A DNA stretch of 64,000 bases from Liolophura sinensis (Eukaryota > Mollusca > Polyplacophora > Chitonida > Chitonidae): contig NC_088300.1 of NCBI RefSeq assembly GCF_032854445.1, positions 24,657,608 to 24,721,607 on the forward strand, in the 5' to 3' direction. How positions within the stretch are numbered: the first letter of the stretch is position 1; every line of letters starts with the position of its first letter. Position numbers and translations under genes: made by a program. This document shows, piece after piece, positions 1-12,185 of the stretch. The notes beneath the pieces are model-generated. The model was given only the letters and a program-made list of their open reading frames with translations, was not told where the DNA came from and did no database searches.

Positions 1-335
1 TCCCTCCAGTCAGTCTTTGCCCGTGGAGAGATATTACTAAACACAGGCAACTCTGGTATTATGGGAAATAGTCGTTAAACATATAGAGTTTTATCGTGAC
101 ACTTCTCGCGTCCAGCCATTTTGTTTATAAACTGTACAACGAGTATGCATCGTGACGCCTTCCTCTGGATCGGCTGTCTTCCTGATCTGTCCAGTATGTG
201 CATAGGACTACGTACATGCCAAGAGAGTATGGCAAACGCCTGTTTATTTATGGACCATACTGGATCTAGGTGAACGCACTTTATGATCCCCAGCTCTTAC
301 TCAGTTAATGTGATGAATCTGCTAATTCTTTACAG

Positions 336-429
336 ATACGGTTTCGATGGACTTGACATGGACTGGGAATTTCCGGCCACGAGAGGTAGTAAAGCGGATG
401 ATAAGTACAAGTTTACCCTTCTGATGAAG
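336..429 (+). CDS. Chitinase 1, catalytic-motif exon
   Basis: Exon of 94 nt, entering in phase 2 and leaving in phase 0. It encodes YGFDGLDMDWEFP and the start of the following helix. Acceptor is TTTACAG, donor GTATGT. The paralog's matching exon is also 94 nt. Confidence 0.93.
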
Positions 430-3400
430 GTATGTTTTGTGCTACAAATCTGACGTTCTGCTTGTCATAAGCACCAATTCATGTCCTTATTATGATACCA
501 AACCACAGTACTATTTCAGGCAGGAGAACACCAGAGAAACACTGAACTCCGGATTGTAAGAGTTAACTTATTGCTTCAGTTTGTTTCTACTCCTGTCCCT
601 GCAATGATTTTGTACATGTACCTCCACCACACATTATTCATGTACCTCCATCAATATTGCTCCTTAACCTATAACACGTTGATTATGCACCTGCACGATA
701 GTTAATCCTCTAACCCCACAGTACCGTAAAAGAGTACCACCACCACCACTATAGCGTCCGTAAATGTACCTCTAACACATTAATTGTGTACCTCTATCAT
801 TGTTATGCCAGTCGCCCCACAACACTTCTACCTCCAAAACACGTGATCGTGTACCTCTACCGCTATTACTTATGTCTTTTCACCATGCAATGATCTTGTA
901 CCTCCAACTCATATTGCTACTTCAAGGATGCTTCGTTAATTCTACATGTACCTGGAGTGTGATTCTAGCTCTATGTCTTTTTTTTTATTTCAACAGGAAC
1001 TGTATGGCGCATTTGCCAATGAAGCTAAAGAAACTGGAAAAGAAAAGCTCATTTTAGCTTGGGCTGCTGCATCAAGTATATTTTACATAAGTAAATCATA
1101 CGAGCCTGAAAAAGTAGTGAAGTAAGTATAACTGATCAATGTTGACACCATAATATTGTTTACTTGGTCCAACCATTTGTTACCGGTTGATGCACACCAC
1201 TTTATTTCAAACGATTCACCTCGTGTATAGGAGGTGAACATATTCGAACGTGTTGGACATACACATTTTTAAGATATAACTGTAAAATACGAAAAGTTCC
1301 ATCGAGCTTTTGATTAAGACATTCCACGGATATTACACATTGCACGTTTTGATTTCCTCGAGTGGTGTATACTGTACTTGAAGTTTCCTTCTTATATTTC
1401 CAGGAATTTTCTACGATCTCTTTAGAATGACATAAAATTTTAATTTCAGACGCTTTGTTACCATACCTTGCAACTTAAAATTGATTTGAAACACAATATT
1501 CGCTGTAACAGATTAACTTAGCATTTTAATGCATTTTTTCAGCAGTCCTATCATCTAATTTGCTGGAAATGTCATTGAAATGTCAATACAACAGGAGAAA
1601 TGATTGCTATGGCCATGTTGCATGCTTACTGTAACATAATATTTCCAATGAATGTCAATATTTTGTTACTAGTGAATTAATTGCTAATTTAAGGACTATA
1701 TTTACTTATGTATCTTAAGCTGTGATCAGAATACTTACGACCCAGCTTAAGCTAAAGACGATTGCATGAAACACATTCGAAACAAATCTCTAATCTAAAT
1801 TGGACCAGTTACACGTTGGAATGTTCGTCAATAACTTGACTTTAGCCGGTGGTTTACCTCGGTTACTTTCGTTCTACCACTCGTGAAACTGGCCGCCACT
1901 GCAGCGTATGGGTATAAACATCAACCAATGAAATAAATATATAGACTGGATCTAGTGAGAAAAACAATCAGCCGTGATCTGTTTCATTCTGATTTGAGAT
2001 AGATGGAAACAAATTGAGCTGTATTAGTACACACTTGATGGTGTCAGTACACACTGGATGGTGTTAGCACAGTGTCCGTATACAACAGATGGTGTCAGTG
2101 TACACTGCAGATGTTGTCTGTACAAACTTGGCTGTTTTATTACGGGATGTCAGACCGTTGCAGTCTGTAGATGGACCATCATTCTAACAGGAAACAATTC
2201 ATGGTGTGACCGAAATAATATTAAGCCCAAAGATAAATTGAAATAAACAGGGTGTGTTTTTAATCACTTCACATAACCTTTTTGGTTGATTGTTGTTTTA
2301 TTTTTTGCTTTCATCAAGTTTTCAGGACATTTTTACCCAAATGTGCTATTTTTTAATATGGAAAAACAAATGGATATACGATGAATGCCATGTAAATTGG
2401 TAGCCATTTTCATAAAGGAAAAATCTGCATCTTGATACCTGGAAAATGGAAGACTCCGCCAATGGAGATTGATATATTTAGCTTTAACAGAGACCTTGTA
2501 TTGTGCAGCGCACTTTTTGACTATAGTACCAGGTTGTCCTGTTTACTATCATGTGTACGGTATTCAGTTTACATTCATGTGTATGATATCAGATTGCTGA
2601 GTTTACATTCATGTCTATGGTTCAGTAGTACTATACTGTCATGTCTAAAGTATCAGATTTTTCAGTTTACCACCACATTATTCAGTTTAATATCATGTCT
2701 GTGATATCAGATTGTTCATTAGTACTACACTGTCATGTCTGAAGTATCAGACTGCTCAGTTTACCTTCATGCCTATGGTATCAGGTTGTTCAGTAGCACT
2801 ATACTGCCATGTCTGAAGTACCAGATTGCTCAGTTTACCTTCATGCCTATGGTATCAGGTTGTTCAGTAGCACTATACTGCCATGTCTTAAGTACCAGAC
2901 TGCTCATTTTACCTTCATGCCTATGGTATCAGGTTTTTCAGTAGCACTATACTGCCATGTCTGAAGTATCAGACTGCTCAGTTTACCTTCATGCCTATGG
3001 TATCAGGTTGTTCAGTAGCACTATATTGCATTGTCTGAAGTACCAGATTGCTCAGTTTACCTTCATGCCTATGGTATCAGGTTGTTCAGTAGCACTATAC
3101 TGCCATGTCTGAAGTACCAGATTGCTCAGTTTACCTACATGTCTTTGGTATCAGGTTGTTCAGTAGCACTATACTGCCATGTCTGAAGTACCAGATTGCT
3201 CAGTTTACCTTCATGCCTTTGGTATCAGGTTGTTCAGTAGCACTATACTGCCATGTCTGAAGTACCAGATTGCTCAGTTTACCATCATGCCTTTGGTATC
3301 AGGTTGTTCAGACGCACTGTACTGCCATGTCTGAAGTACGAGATTGCTCAGTTTACCTACATGTCTTTGGTATCAGGTTGTTCAGTAGCACTATACTGCC

Positions 3401-6400
3401 ATGTCTGAAGTACCAGATTGCTCAGTTTACCTTCATGCCTTTGGTATCAGGTTGTTCAGTAGCACTATACTGCCATGTCTGAAGTACCAGATTGCTCAGT
3501 TTACCTTCATGCCTTTGGTATCAGGTTGTTCAGTAGCACTATACTGCCATGTCTGAAGTACCAGATTGTTCAGTTTACCTTCATGCCTTTGGTATCAGGT
3601 TGTTCAGTAGCACTATACTGCCATGTCTGAAGTACCAGATTGCTCAGTTTACCATCATGTCTTTGGTATCAGGTTGTTCAGACGCACTATACTGCCATGT
3701 CTGAAGTACCAGACTGTTCAGTTTACCATCATGCTTACGGTATCAGATTATTCAGCTTACCATCATGCCTATGGTATCAGATTGTTCAGTGTCTGTTTTC
3801 TCGCCCTAGTTACATTGACTACTTGTTGTTGATGACATACAACTACCACGGTTCTGGCTGGGAGATGCATACTGGTCACCCCAGCCCTCTGTGGGCACAC
3901 CGTCTGGACCCTCCTGGAGAACAGGCCGAACTTAACCAGGTATGAGTTATCTCCCCGTCAACCAGGCAATGAGTTTTCACAGTGGCAAGGATATTTATCG
4001 TGTGGAGCACTCGGTTCCATGGTCCTATTTTCATACATGTGATGCTCCGTTTTAACGTTTAACATTCAGAATGTCAGTCAGTTATCTTATAGATAGATAC
4101 TACATTGCAAGAGTAATCTGCTTTTATCTAGCAGATCCCGTCAAACTTAAGCGAGTAACCCTTTTTTCGTTGTTGTTGTTTGCAATGGTGTTCACTGGTT
4201 CTTTATCGTGAGGTGCATTTTTAAACAAATGTATATGCGTTGCAGCTCGTGATCTAAAAAAAAATCTTTTTTTCTCTCTGAATATGTAGTTTTGTAGTTT
4301 TTATAGTGTTATGTTCTTAACTCTGTGTTGTCAAAACCCTTTCTCTGTGAAAGCTTTTATTTCCCTCTAGACATGTTGGAAATGTTTCATCACCCAATAG
4401 AACCTTTAAAACTAATGCTGTAAATAAAGTTATCTTGCTCTTGTTCTTAACTGGCAGAGAAAATATATCCTTAAAACTTGTGCAATGTGGATCTGGCTTA
4501 CTTTTGCTACAAGGGACCGGGGGGTTGGCGTAATATGTTCACTCCTGGTAGTGCTTAAACCGGTTAGTTTACAGTGGTAGATATTTTAGCGACGTCAAGT
4601 ATATCTTGAAGATACTGAAGACATTTGTTGGCGAATTTAAATGCAATTTGCATACAGAGAGATTAGTTTTAAATTGCTACCCTCATTCACAGATAAAACT
4701 TCATGCAATTCTTTTCTCAGCAATTTTCTATCGACTATTGGATTAAAGCTGGATGTCCCAAGGAGAAGATAATGGTTGGCATACCAACCTTTTCTCAGAC
4801 ATGGCTTCTGACCGACCCGAAAAAACACGGAATAAGAGAGTCAGCGGAAGGTGGTTATACCAAAGGGAAGTACACCGGTGAACAGGGTATTCTCTCTTAC
4901 TATGAGGTCAGTGGGGGTGCCTTGGTATTGTTTTTATGTTATTGTATGTTAAACGAGATGACCACTCAGTATTTTGAGTAATTCTAGACAAGTGGCGTGT
5001 TAATAAATTGCAATGAACATCGCTGCATTTTTTTCACCTGATTCTGCTAAAGTCATTACTTACTATGGAACGTGTTATTGTTACTCTTCATGCATTTACA
5101 TGAACAGTTAGAATAAAACCCTAACTGAGGTAAATTCACTAGAAGACGTATTTCATCGGTCACGTGTGACGATTTGCCAACTATCACACTGTCGTCGCTG
5201 ATCTGGTTTTTCCCTCTTTGCTGTACGTCTTAATTATATTTACAACATATAAATGACTTTCCTCACAATTAGCATTTCCTCACTAGAACCCAGTGTAATA
5301 ATGGTTTTATAATGGTCAGGAGATTTCCAACATAATAATAAATGTTTAATTAACAAGATATCCCCAGATGTTGTATATGGTCAAGATATCCCCAGTGTAT
5401 AACGATCCTGTAATATATAAGCCAGACGGATCCATAGATATTCTATTATACGTGATACATGACCAAGATATTCCCAATGTAATAATGCTTGTACAAAGGT
5501 AAAGATATCTCGAATGTAATAATGTTGTCAAGATGTCCAACGTGATACAACCTGATCTACACAAGACTCGATATCGACACTTTCTAAAATGAGTTATGAT
5601 AGGACAGTACAAACTTTACGGGTTTTTACTAGTCTAAATATCCCTTAGGCCTATGTTCTTAACTCTGTGTTGTGAAACACCTATCTCTATCAAAGCTATT
5701 GTTTTCCTCCTAGACATATTGCTGGGATTGTATCATGTTACTCTGTGGTCTTATTTTGTGGGAAACTGCAATTTTAGTCTACTTTGGAACAACAAACCAA
5801 TCACTGTGCAAAGAACAGAACAATTACCTTTTTCATACTCTTTTAGGTGAATTCATGTGATCATTATTTCTTTTCTGGGATATACCAAACTGTCGAGAAA
5901 GAAAGTTTGTCTGGAAGATATTGGTAAATATTGGAAATATTGGAAATAAAATAAAACGAAAATAGCAGAACAATGTTACAGATGTCGCTGTGCCATGCAT
6001 CAAGACACTGAAGTTTTGATGTGACCTCAATTAAGTTGAAAAGTACATTCAACCCAACAGAATTCAGGATATTACACTAACTCAAGAATAAATAAGATAC
6101 CTACCTTGCTTGTAAAAGTGGACATATGCTCCAGTTGCCCTCACGTAAGTTCACAAAACTTCAAATATACAGTTGCTCATGTTTGTCATTTCCGTTTTGT
6201 CGCCGGCCTATTTGTCGATATATTGATGTAATTTTTCTTACTTTTCCTCGGTTCCAGGTTTGTGAGTTGGTTCAGAAGGAAGGTTGGGAAGTGGAATGGA
6301 TAGAGGACCAGGATGTGCCTTACGCTCATGGCAGTGACGGAGGATGGGCGGGATTCGAGAACCCGGACAGTCTCACCATTAAAGTATAACGCACATGGCA

Positions 6401-8063
6401 ACACATTTATTTATTTATTTATTTATTTATTTAGTGTTTACGCCCTACTCAAGAATATTTCACTTATACGATGTTTGATGGAAACATTTTAGTGTTAACT
6501 AAATAGAGTTTCAGCATTCTCCATTAAAAAGAGGATATATCTATCTAAATAGTAATAAGCTTAAATATTGTACCTTTAAAACTTTAGTTTAATTGTTCTT
6601 ATGTACTTCAATTAATCAAGTTTGCTTTTCCATAGGCCAACAACATCATTGCAAGAGGCCTCGGCGGAGCCTTTATGTGGTCTTTGGAGATGGATGATTT
6701 CACAGGAAGCTGCGGAGACGGAAAGTACCCGCTCGTCAGCACCGTGAAGAAGATTCTCAAACCGGTATACGATTCCGATGACAAAGAATACAAAGGTTTC
6801 GGTGCTCAGAAAAAACCGGCCACTCCCGATCTTCTTCCGAAGTTTCCCGAACGGCACACCATGCCGCCGGAGTTTGTCGAGTCTCCGGCACCAGGAGAAG
6901 ACTCGAAGGCGGAAGAAGCTTCCACGGATATGTACACGGAACCACCGGCAGAGATCCAAACAGAACCGGAAACAACTGCAAAACCAACCCCCAAAACCAC
7001 GACAACGACGTGGAAGCCTGAGCCAACGACGGTCTGGAAAGAAGAACTGACCACCTGGAAGCCAGAGCCTACGGACGCCCCGGAGCTGAAGGAATATGAA
7101 GACCACGACCATCCTCACGATTACGACCATAATCCTCCCTCAGCAGGTATGTCACTTCCGTCATGCCCCTCCAAACCGTGCCCAATTAAGGTACACGCTA
7201 CATGTAAACAATTTATAACTTAGGGCCTCATAATCGCCTGGGGCCTCACAAAATTTCAGATCTTTGTTTTAGCTTTCACCATATGTATATTATAATCTTT
7301 GTGTTCGAGGCAGCGAAATAAGTGCATTTGTTTGAAGTTAATTTGAATTTAGTTTCATTGAAAATATGTTCACGTACTTTCAACTCTTTTGTGGCGGTCC
7401 AAGTCTGTGTTTTTGTACATACCATGAGACCTTCTGGTGTTACTGTTTCACTAGGGGCCACAAGATTTATATAGCTTAGGGTCTCACCAAGTCTAAATTC
7501 GGCACGGGCTACGGGGTTTAAGTCTGTGCATGCACGCATTATATAGAGTCCAGGTTTAAGTAGCGTGTTCTCTGCATGGTCAGTTATGTGATTTGTTAAG
7601 CTGTTGTCAACTTGCTTGTTGTATTATCACTACAAAAATTATATATATCTCTTGACAACACGAATATGTTGGCATTTAAGTGGCACGGGAAACTTAACTG
7701 ATAATATCAAATTTCTAGCTTGATATGGAAAATAACTTTTCATATTTTACTACAACGCTTCTATAACATTTTTAACACTGAGTGTTTACTCATTTGGAGA
7801 AAAGCGTTAAACTGCCATGTACTCTACATTCTGGATGAGGTCATTTATAATGTGACTTTCTTCTTTCAGCCGCCAAATCCGTGGACTGTAGCAAGTTGGG
7901 AGTTGGTATATATGCTGATCCCGAGTCCTGCACCAATTTCATTTTATGTGTGCCAATAAATGTGAAAGACTTGGGGCCTTTGAAAATGGATTGCCCAATG
8001 GGTACAAAGTTCGACCGAAAACTGAAAGTCTGCAATCATGCATACTTGGTATCTGATTGCTGA
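336..8063 (+). CDS. GH18 chitinase, paralog 1 (5' end outside window)
   Basis: This is a secreted chitin-hydrolysing enzyme of glycoside hydrolase family 18. Seven exons are visible: 336-429, 997-1121, 3810-3939, 4721-4906, 6258-6383, 6636-7146 and 7870-8063 (TGA). All have AG/GT borders and compatible phases, giving 455 residues after the first split codon. The first exon carries FDGLDMDWE, the D-x-x-D-x-D-x-E catalytic motif with its acid Glu. Exon 3 carries MTYNYHG, exon 5 the W-x-E-D-Q-x-x-PY motif and exon 6 FMWSLEMDDF with the substrate-cleft Trp. A Thr/Pro-rich linker follows, then a six-cysteine chitin-binding type-2 domain. Exons for the signal peptide and the first strands, including the LAVGGW region, must lie upstream of base 1. 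The same exon pattern is seen in the paralog at 23.8-39.6 kb. Enzyme class is near certain; whether it acts in digestion, immunity or shell formation cannot be told. Confidence 0.93.
600..960. repeat. Degenerate GTACCTCC direct repeats
   Basis: Several imperfect repeats built on TGTACCTCCA followed by ACACATTAT-like sequence lie in the first visible intron of chitinase 1. Copies are too decayed for a firm period. Confidence 0.4.
997..1121 (+). CDS. Chitinase 1, GH18 barrel exon 2
   Basis: Exon of 125 nt encoding ELYGAFANEAKETG onward, through the KLILAWAAASS strand. It ends in phase 2 at donor GTAAGT. The paralog's exon has the same length and phase. The preceding intron holds degenerate GTACCTCC-type direct repeats at about 600-960. 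Confidence 0.92.
1806..1945 (+). repeat. SINE-3-like tail fragment
   Basis: The stretch CAATAACTTGACTTTAGCCG, GGTGGTTTACC and ACTGGCCGCCACTGCAGC resembles the 3' half of the SINE at 22961-23295. It ends near an AAATAAATATA tail. Confidence 0.4.
2520..3790. repeat. 74-bp minisatellite in chitinase 1 intron
   Basis: A tandem array whose unit starts CCATGTCTGAAGTACCAGAT and contains GGTATCAGGTTGTTCAGTAG. Unit starts at 2807, 2881 and 2955 give an exact period of 74 bp. About 17 units are present, with decayed units at both ends. Because 74 is not a multiple of three, the open frames across it cycle through three peptides and are not genes. Confidence 0.92.
3810..3939 (+). CDS. Chitinase 1, MTYN exon
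   Basis: Exon of 130 nt encoding [14 protein letters not shown] and a loop ending in AELNQ. The MTYN motif lines the -1 subsite in GH18; most family members have MTYD here. A 74-bp minisatellite ends about 20 nt before this exon's acceptor. Confidence 0.93.
4311..4400. repeat. Intronic duplicate, copy 1
   Basis: This stretch starts ATGTTCTTAACTCTGTGTTG and runs through CCTCTAGACAT. A diverged direct copy lies at 5653-5745. The two flank the exon at 4721-4906. Confidence 0.6.
4721..4906 (+). CDS. Chitinase 1, insertion-domain exon
   Basis: Exon of 186 nt in phase 0 at both ends, encoding QFSIDYWIKAGCP through GILSYYE. It contains the conserved G-I/L-P/A-T-F/Y-x strand and the start of the alpha+beta insertion. 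The length is identical in the paralog. Confidence 0.93.
5145..5235 (+). repeat. Single copy of the 95-bp repeat unit
   Basis: A diverged monomer contains GTATTTCATCGG, GACGATTTGCCAACTATCAC, GTCGTCGCTGATCTGG and TGTACGTCTT in order. The same order is found in each unit of the tandem array at 29826-30293. Confidence 0.6.
5340..5545. repeat. Degenerate AAGATATCCCCA repeats
   Basis: At least five imperfect copies of (C)AAGATATCCCCA(A/G)TGTAATAATG lie in the intron between chitinase 1 exons 4 and 5. Confidence 0.5.
5653..5745. repeat. Intronic duplicate, copy 2
   Basis: A direct copy of 4311-4400, sharing ATGTTCTTAACTCTGTGTTG and CTCCTAGACAT with scattered differences. It lies in the next intron of chitinase 1. 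Confidence 0.6.
6258..6383 (+). CDS. Chitinase 1, W-D-Q-PY exon
   Basis: Exon of 126 nt in phase 0 encoding VCELVQKEGWEVEWIEDQ onward, with DVPYAHG and WAGFENPDS. These match the conserved strand that closes the GH18 cleft. The paralog's exon is 123 nt, one codon shorter. Confidence 0.93.
6405..6475 (-). repeat. SINE-1 tail fragment
   Basis: An (ATTT)n run is followed by GTGTTTACGCC and ACTCAAGAATATTTCACTTA. This is the reverse complement of the 3' end shared by all SINE-1 copies. Only the tail is present. Confidence 0.75.
6636..7146 (+). CDS. Chitinase 1, GH18 end and Thr/Pro linker exon
   Basis: Exon of 511 nt. The first part encodes RGLGGAFMWSLEMDDFTG and the last GH18 helix. The rest is a linker rich in Pro, Thr, Glu and Lys, with WKPEPT-like repeats, ending in a His/Asp/Tyr-rich patch (EDHDHPHDYDH). 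Thr/Pro tracts like this are typical O-glycosylated spacers. Donor is GTATGT, phase 1. Confidence 0.92.
7870..8063 (+). CDS. Chitinase 1, chitin-binding domain exon
   Basis: Terminal exon with six cysteines spaced as in chitin-binding type-2 (CBM14, peritrophin-A) domains: VDC, ESC, ILC, MDC, KVC and SDC before the TGA. It retains LGPLKMDCP, which is identical in the paralog. Confidence 0.93.
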
Positions 8064-8845
8064 CAACAGTAAAATATACGTTTGAATCTTGACATTTTAC
8101 GGTTTGGACTTGTATGATCGTGTATATAGTAAACGTTGATGCGAACGTCTACTTAAGTAGACTACATGTACTTTGTGTGGGATATAGGGCAGCCATACAA
8201 TCTTCCTGACGCGGATCAACGTGGCTGAACGAGTTTCGAATGCTACATGTACTCTGTAGAGTCTAAACCATGGAGTTTCCCGTATGATCTCCTCACAACT
8301 CCAAAACCTATTTTAACACACGTGACACAGTAAACACCGATGACGTCACTGAGTATTGCAGCAGTTTGTTGTCCCTCTTTTCAGGTATACGGGACAAGAA
8401 TTGTTCCAGTATATAACTCCCCACTAAGTTGTATTTCTCCACTTCCAGAGCAGCATTTTCCAAACAGATCTTGGAAATGGAATTATGTTAATTGCTCCGG
8501 GTTGACGAATATGTTATAATTGCATGTCTGATGTATGTTAAGATGTCGAGTTTACAGTTCGCGGGTTATTCTCTGTATGCTGTATTTCCGGAAGGCTGTG
8601 AAATTGTGAGATATGCATGGTTTTTTCAGGACTATGTCTGCATAGACGCAACAATGAATTGTATTTTAGATGTCTTCTAATTGTGAATCCCAAAATTACT
8701 GTTCAACGTAAAGGTTTGATATAAAATGGAAATTGATAGGATGTTTCTGTTTCACAAAATGTGACTTATACTTGGGTGGCGTGAGTGTCCGTGTCTAACA
8801 ACCTTTTTGTTGTACAGAAATGTTTGTAAATAACATATAATAAGT

Positions 8846-8851
8846 AATAAA
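8846..8851 (+). terminator. Candidate poly(A) signal of chitinase 1
   Basis: An AATAAA hexamer in AT-rich DNA 783 nt after the chitinase 1 stop codon. It is the most obvious hexamer I saw downstream. A shorter 3'UTR with a variant signal is possible. Confidence 0.4.
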
Positions 8852-9309
8852 TGTGATACATATTTACTGTTTAATTAAAGTTAAGGAGTATTGTTGGGGC
8901 TAAATTGTCAACTGATGATACAATAATCTGTGTTGACAATGTTGGCCCTTCACTTGCATGTAACTAGTTAGTGGATTGTTATTCACTAGTTCAGTGTTAT
9001 TTGCGGCCTCGTTTCTGTGTCTTAAATCTTCTTAAGTTAACGCCGATGTTTCAATATAATTTTAAATCACTACAGTATTCATCATCTGATTCGTTAAAAA
9101 TAGTATTATTATTACACTTTTAACCTCCATAGTGGAAAACGCTGAGCTGCATGCTTGTTTCTGTTCAAGGCTATATCTCAAGTATGCTTCGGTGTGTCAC
9201 TGGTTCGTGTTAATGTGTTCACGTGCCTTATGACAGGAGAGTGACACCTCGTCGCATCTATGGGTGTCGGCACAGGTTCGCACAATCTAACTATATCTTG
9301 CTGCAATCT

Positions 9310-9580
9310 GCATAGCAGGCACTATGCCAGGATTAGTGATCAAATATTCAACAGGTATCAGAGAGTTGTGAAGCAACCTTGATCAGCTACTATGCCAGAT
9401 TAGGGATGAAGTATTGAAGAGGCGCTATAATAAAGCCATGAACAAGTTTTGAGGAGGTACTATGGTAGAGTATTGCAAAAATATTGAGCAGGCTCTATAC
9501 TAGAAGACTAAGCAGAAAATATGGCAAAGTGATGATAAAAGTTTGAGCAGGCATCACAGTGATGAAATATTGAGGAGGCA
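9310..9580. repeat. Degenerate GAGCAGGCACTATG repeats
   Basis: Several imperfect copies of a unit like AGCAGGCACTATGCCAG-GATGAAATATTGA. Spacing varies between about 45 and 60 bp. Confidence 0.45.
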
Positions 9581-9603
9581 TGCAGTTCACTTGTCTGCTG
9601 ACA

Positions 9604-9862
9604 TGGTGAAGAACAGACACGATCATGTCCTTGCCATTGTGACATTATTGCTAATTGTTTTTCAATGACAGCATTGTACATGTACGGTGAAGAACGGGCA
9701 CGATTGATGAGGTCATACACTTGCCATTCAGTCGTTGTTACTGGAGGTATTTGATTGACAGAAATGCACATGAATGTTTTAGGACATGCACGGCTAATGA
9801 GGCCATTGTTTTGCGATGTGAGCAATGTTACCAGTTGTATTTCAGTGACATTATTGTACGTG
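9604..9862. repeat. About 90-bp degenerate tandem triplicate
   Basis: Three diverged units share GGTGAAGAACRGRCACGAT, an ACTTGCCATT-like stretch and ATTTCAGTGACATTATTGTA. Each unit is 80-100 bp. Confidence 0.45.
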
Positions 9863-11287
9863 TAATATACTTTACATACATGATTCTTCAGTTTAAAATA
9901 TCCGCTTATCACTTCTGACATGATGCACATTTTCATATTATGTTTTCATGTTCTTGTCACCCCGGAATGGTCAGTGTTAATAGAAATTACTATGTATTAT
10001 ACTATGCAAGTAAATAATGACATGTTGCTTTGTATTTCACAATATGGCCATTTACTATACCTACTTTTGTAAAAAAAAGTACAATAATTACATGTTATAT
10101 AATGTAATTAAATAATGTAAATATATTACGTTACAATTGTTCTCGTGTTATTTCTCGCCAACCAGTTTTAACGGTTACTCGTCCATATAGAGGTCTTCGT
10201 TTTAGATGTAGCCCTATCCGCCACTATGATTACATCTATGGTTATGAAGACATCTGCAGTTTATCATTATATCATACTGAAATACAATACTTCAGACTGT
10301 TCAGATACAAGCAAAGATGTCTTGGTGAATAAGCTTTCTTATACGTGCGATAGCTCTAACTTTCGTCCCCTGTTAAAGTCACTCATCAGAAAAGAAATAA
10401 TTTCAGGTGTACAAAGCGTTATCAAAAGTTAATTAGGTATAAATATTTAGTTTTAATTGGGAATAAGACCAGCGATAGTTACACTCATATCAGGGTTTCG
10501 CTTCATTACATCAACAAATGTTTTAAATGAGTAAATTTAAAAAAGTAAATATCTTCACTGTCCGTCATTTTCATTTCGTCTTATATTAGTCCCTATGTAG
10601 CTCATCCTCTTTATATTGACAAATTTAATTAGGCCTATTTGATACGACATCGCAAAATGCAGAAAAAAGGACGTTGTTGGTGTGATAAAACGACCTGACA
10701 TTGTTATCCGGGTTTTACATTCCTATGCGATTAGACTGCCTTATATTTCCGCAGACTTGGATGTATTTGAATGCAAATGTGTTTAGGCGAACGCAGCCAG
10801 ATCGACTTGTTCACACTTTAGAACGTGTTTCCTAGCCGCACATACGTCTGCCGTTATTTGCACACCAAGTCTGGACATGACGTAATGTCATCATTGAAGG
10901 TCGCCTACAATCGAAGCTTTATCCACATACTTTTCACCTTGGGGTTATGTTATGTAGAAATATCGTCTTTGTTCATACCCGCACTTGAAAGGCGTAGCGC
11001 GCTTAAGTGTGCTGATTACGTGTACGCACCAGGGGTATTTACAATAAAGTCAAGTTCACTTCTTCTAAAACCAGCTCAAGACAAGTGCGAACAACCTTTA
11101 AAAACATTTTTTTAACCAAAATCATGTCAGATGAGGATGTGGCATTTTTTGTCAGTCTTCACTTTTATCACATACAGCACAAATCTTTTAATCCCAGAGA
11201 CAAATAATCGTATACAATATAGGACACAACATTGTATGTATATATCAATGTATGTATGGATGTATGCATGTATGTTTGCGATTTAAC

Positions 11288-11590
11288 ATCGTACTTAGCC
11301 ATTTTTAGTCATATGACTTTAGGCGTGTGTACATATACTCTGTCGTCTTGTGGCAGGGTGAGTCCATGCCGCCAAAGTGCTACAATCACTGAAGTATCAC
11401 GCTGAAGACACCAGACATGACACCTCACCCAGTCACATTTCACTGACACCGGGCCAACCAGTCCCTGTTTTCCTTGATCTAGTCTCTCAGAACCGAGCGC
11501 CAAGCAGAGGTAGCAGACATTTCTAAAGTCTTTGGTATGACCCGACTCGCGTTTGATCCCTCGGTCTCCCGACTTCGAGCTCACCATTGT
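11288..11590 (-). repeat. Dispersed repeat family D, copy 1
   Basis: Read on the - strand it contains GAGGTGTCATGTCTGGTGTC, CAGCGTGATACTTCAGTGA and GTACACACGCCTAAAGTCAT. The same blocks occur at 40078-40295 and 50650-50816. The end resembles the 3' module of SINE-2. Confidence 0.7.
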
Positions 11591-12185
11591 AAAGGACTGA
11601 TGTTGCCTTACACAGCTACTCAGTGGATGAGCGGATCGAATTCACTCGGAATAAATTGTAACGATACACCTATGAACCACAACAGTCCATCTTCATCACA
11701 GTCACAAAACAGTGATCTTAATAGGAAAAGTAAGACTTTCGAATTTCCCTCCACAGATGCCATTTATAACCTCTACCAACCATTCCCTAGGAAACGCATC
11801 TAACATACTGTCTCATTCCCGATAAGCACTTATAGACAAAATCCAGGCCTTTTTGTGTTGACAAACATGTTACCCTGTGACACGGAGACATCACCGAGAA
11901 AACATCAAGACGTGACCACTAATGTTATTAAACAGATTATAGTCGCTGAACAAAAAAAAAAGAAAAAAAAAGAACAACGTCGTCTGTATTGTTCAGGCTG
12001 CACTGGTCGTCCCTATCCACCTATCGCCTGGTCCATGCGCCACGCGATGGAATTCCGCAAAAAATGATTAAACACATAGCGTTAAGTGAACTGTTGTCTT
12101 ATTGTTTTATTGAATTATGAAATAAGACTAACCAGGCGGTGAGCGTAGCGATTGGCAAATTGTAATCAGTAACAAATAGACCTTG

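Noticed and set aside
2432-3832. Several short open frames with SCLWYQV- and YGIRLF-like repeats
   Set aside because: Products of the 74-bp intronic minisatellite read in changing frames.
6612-7130. 172-codon open frame on the - strand
   Set aside because: Exactly antisense to the chitinase 1 linker exon, whose coding strand is supported by the paralog and by domain motifs.
9310-9862. CRISPR-like spaced repeats
   Set aside because: Units are diverged, spacing is irregular and the genome is eukaryotic; these are decayed tandem repeats.
10825-11115. 96-codon open frame on the + strand
   Set aside because: No similarity to any family I recognise and no splice context; length is within chance for this window.
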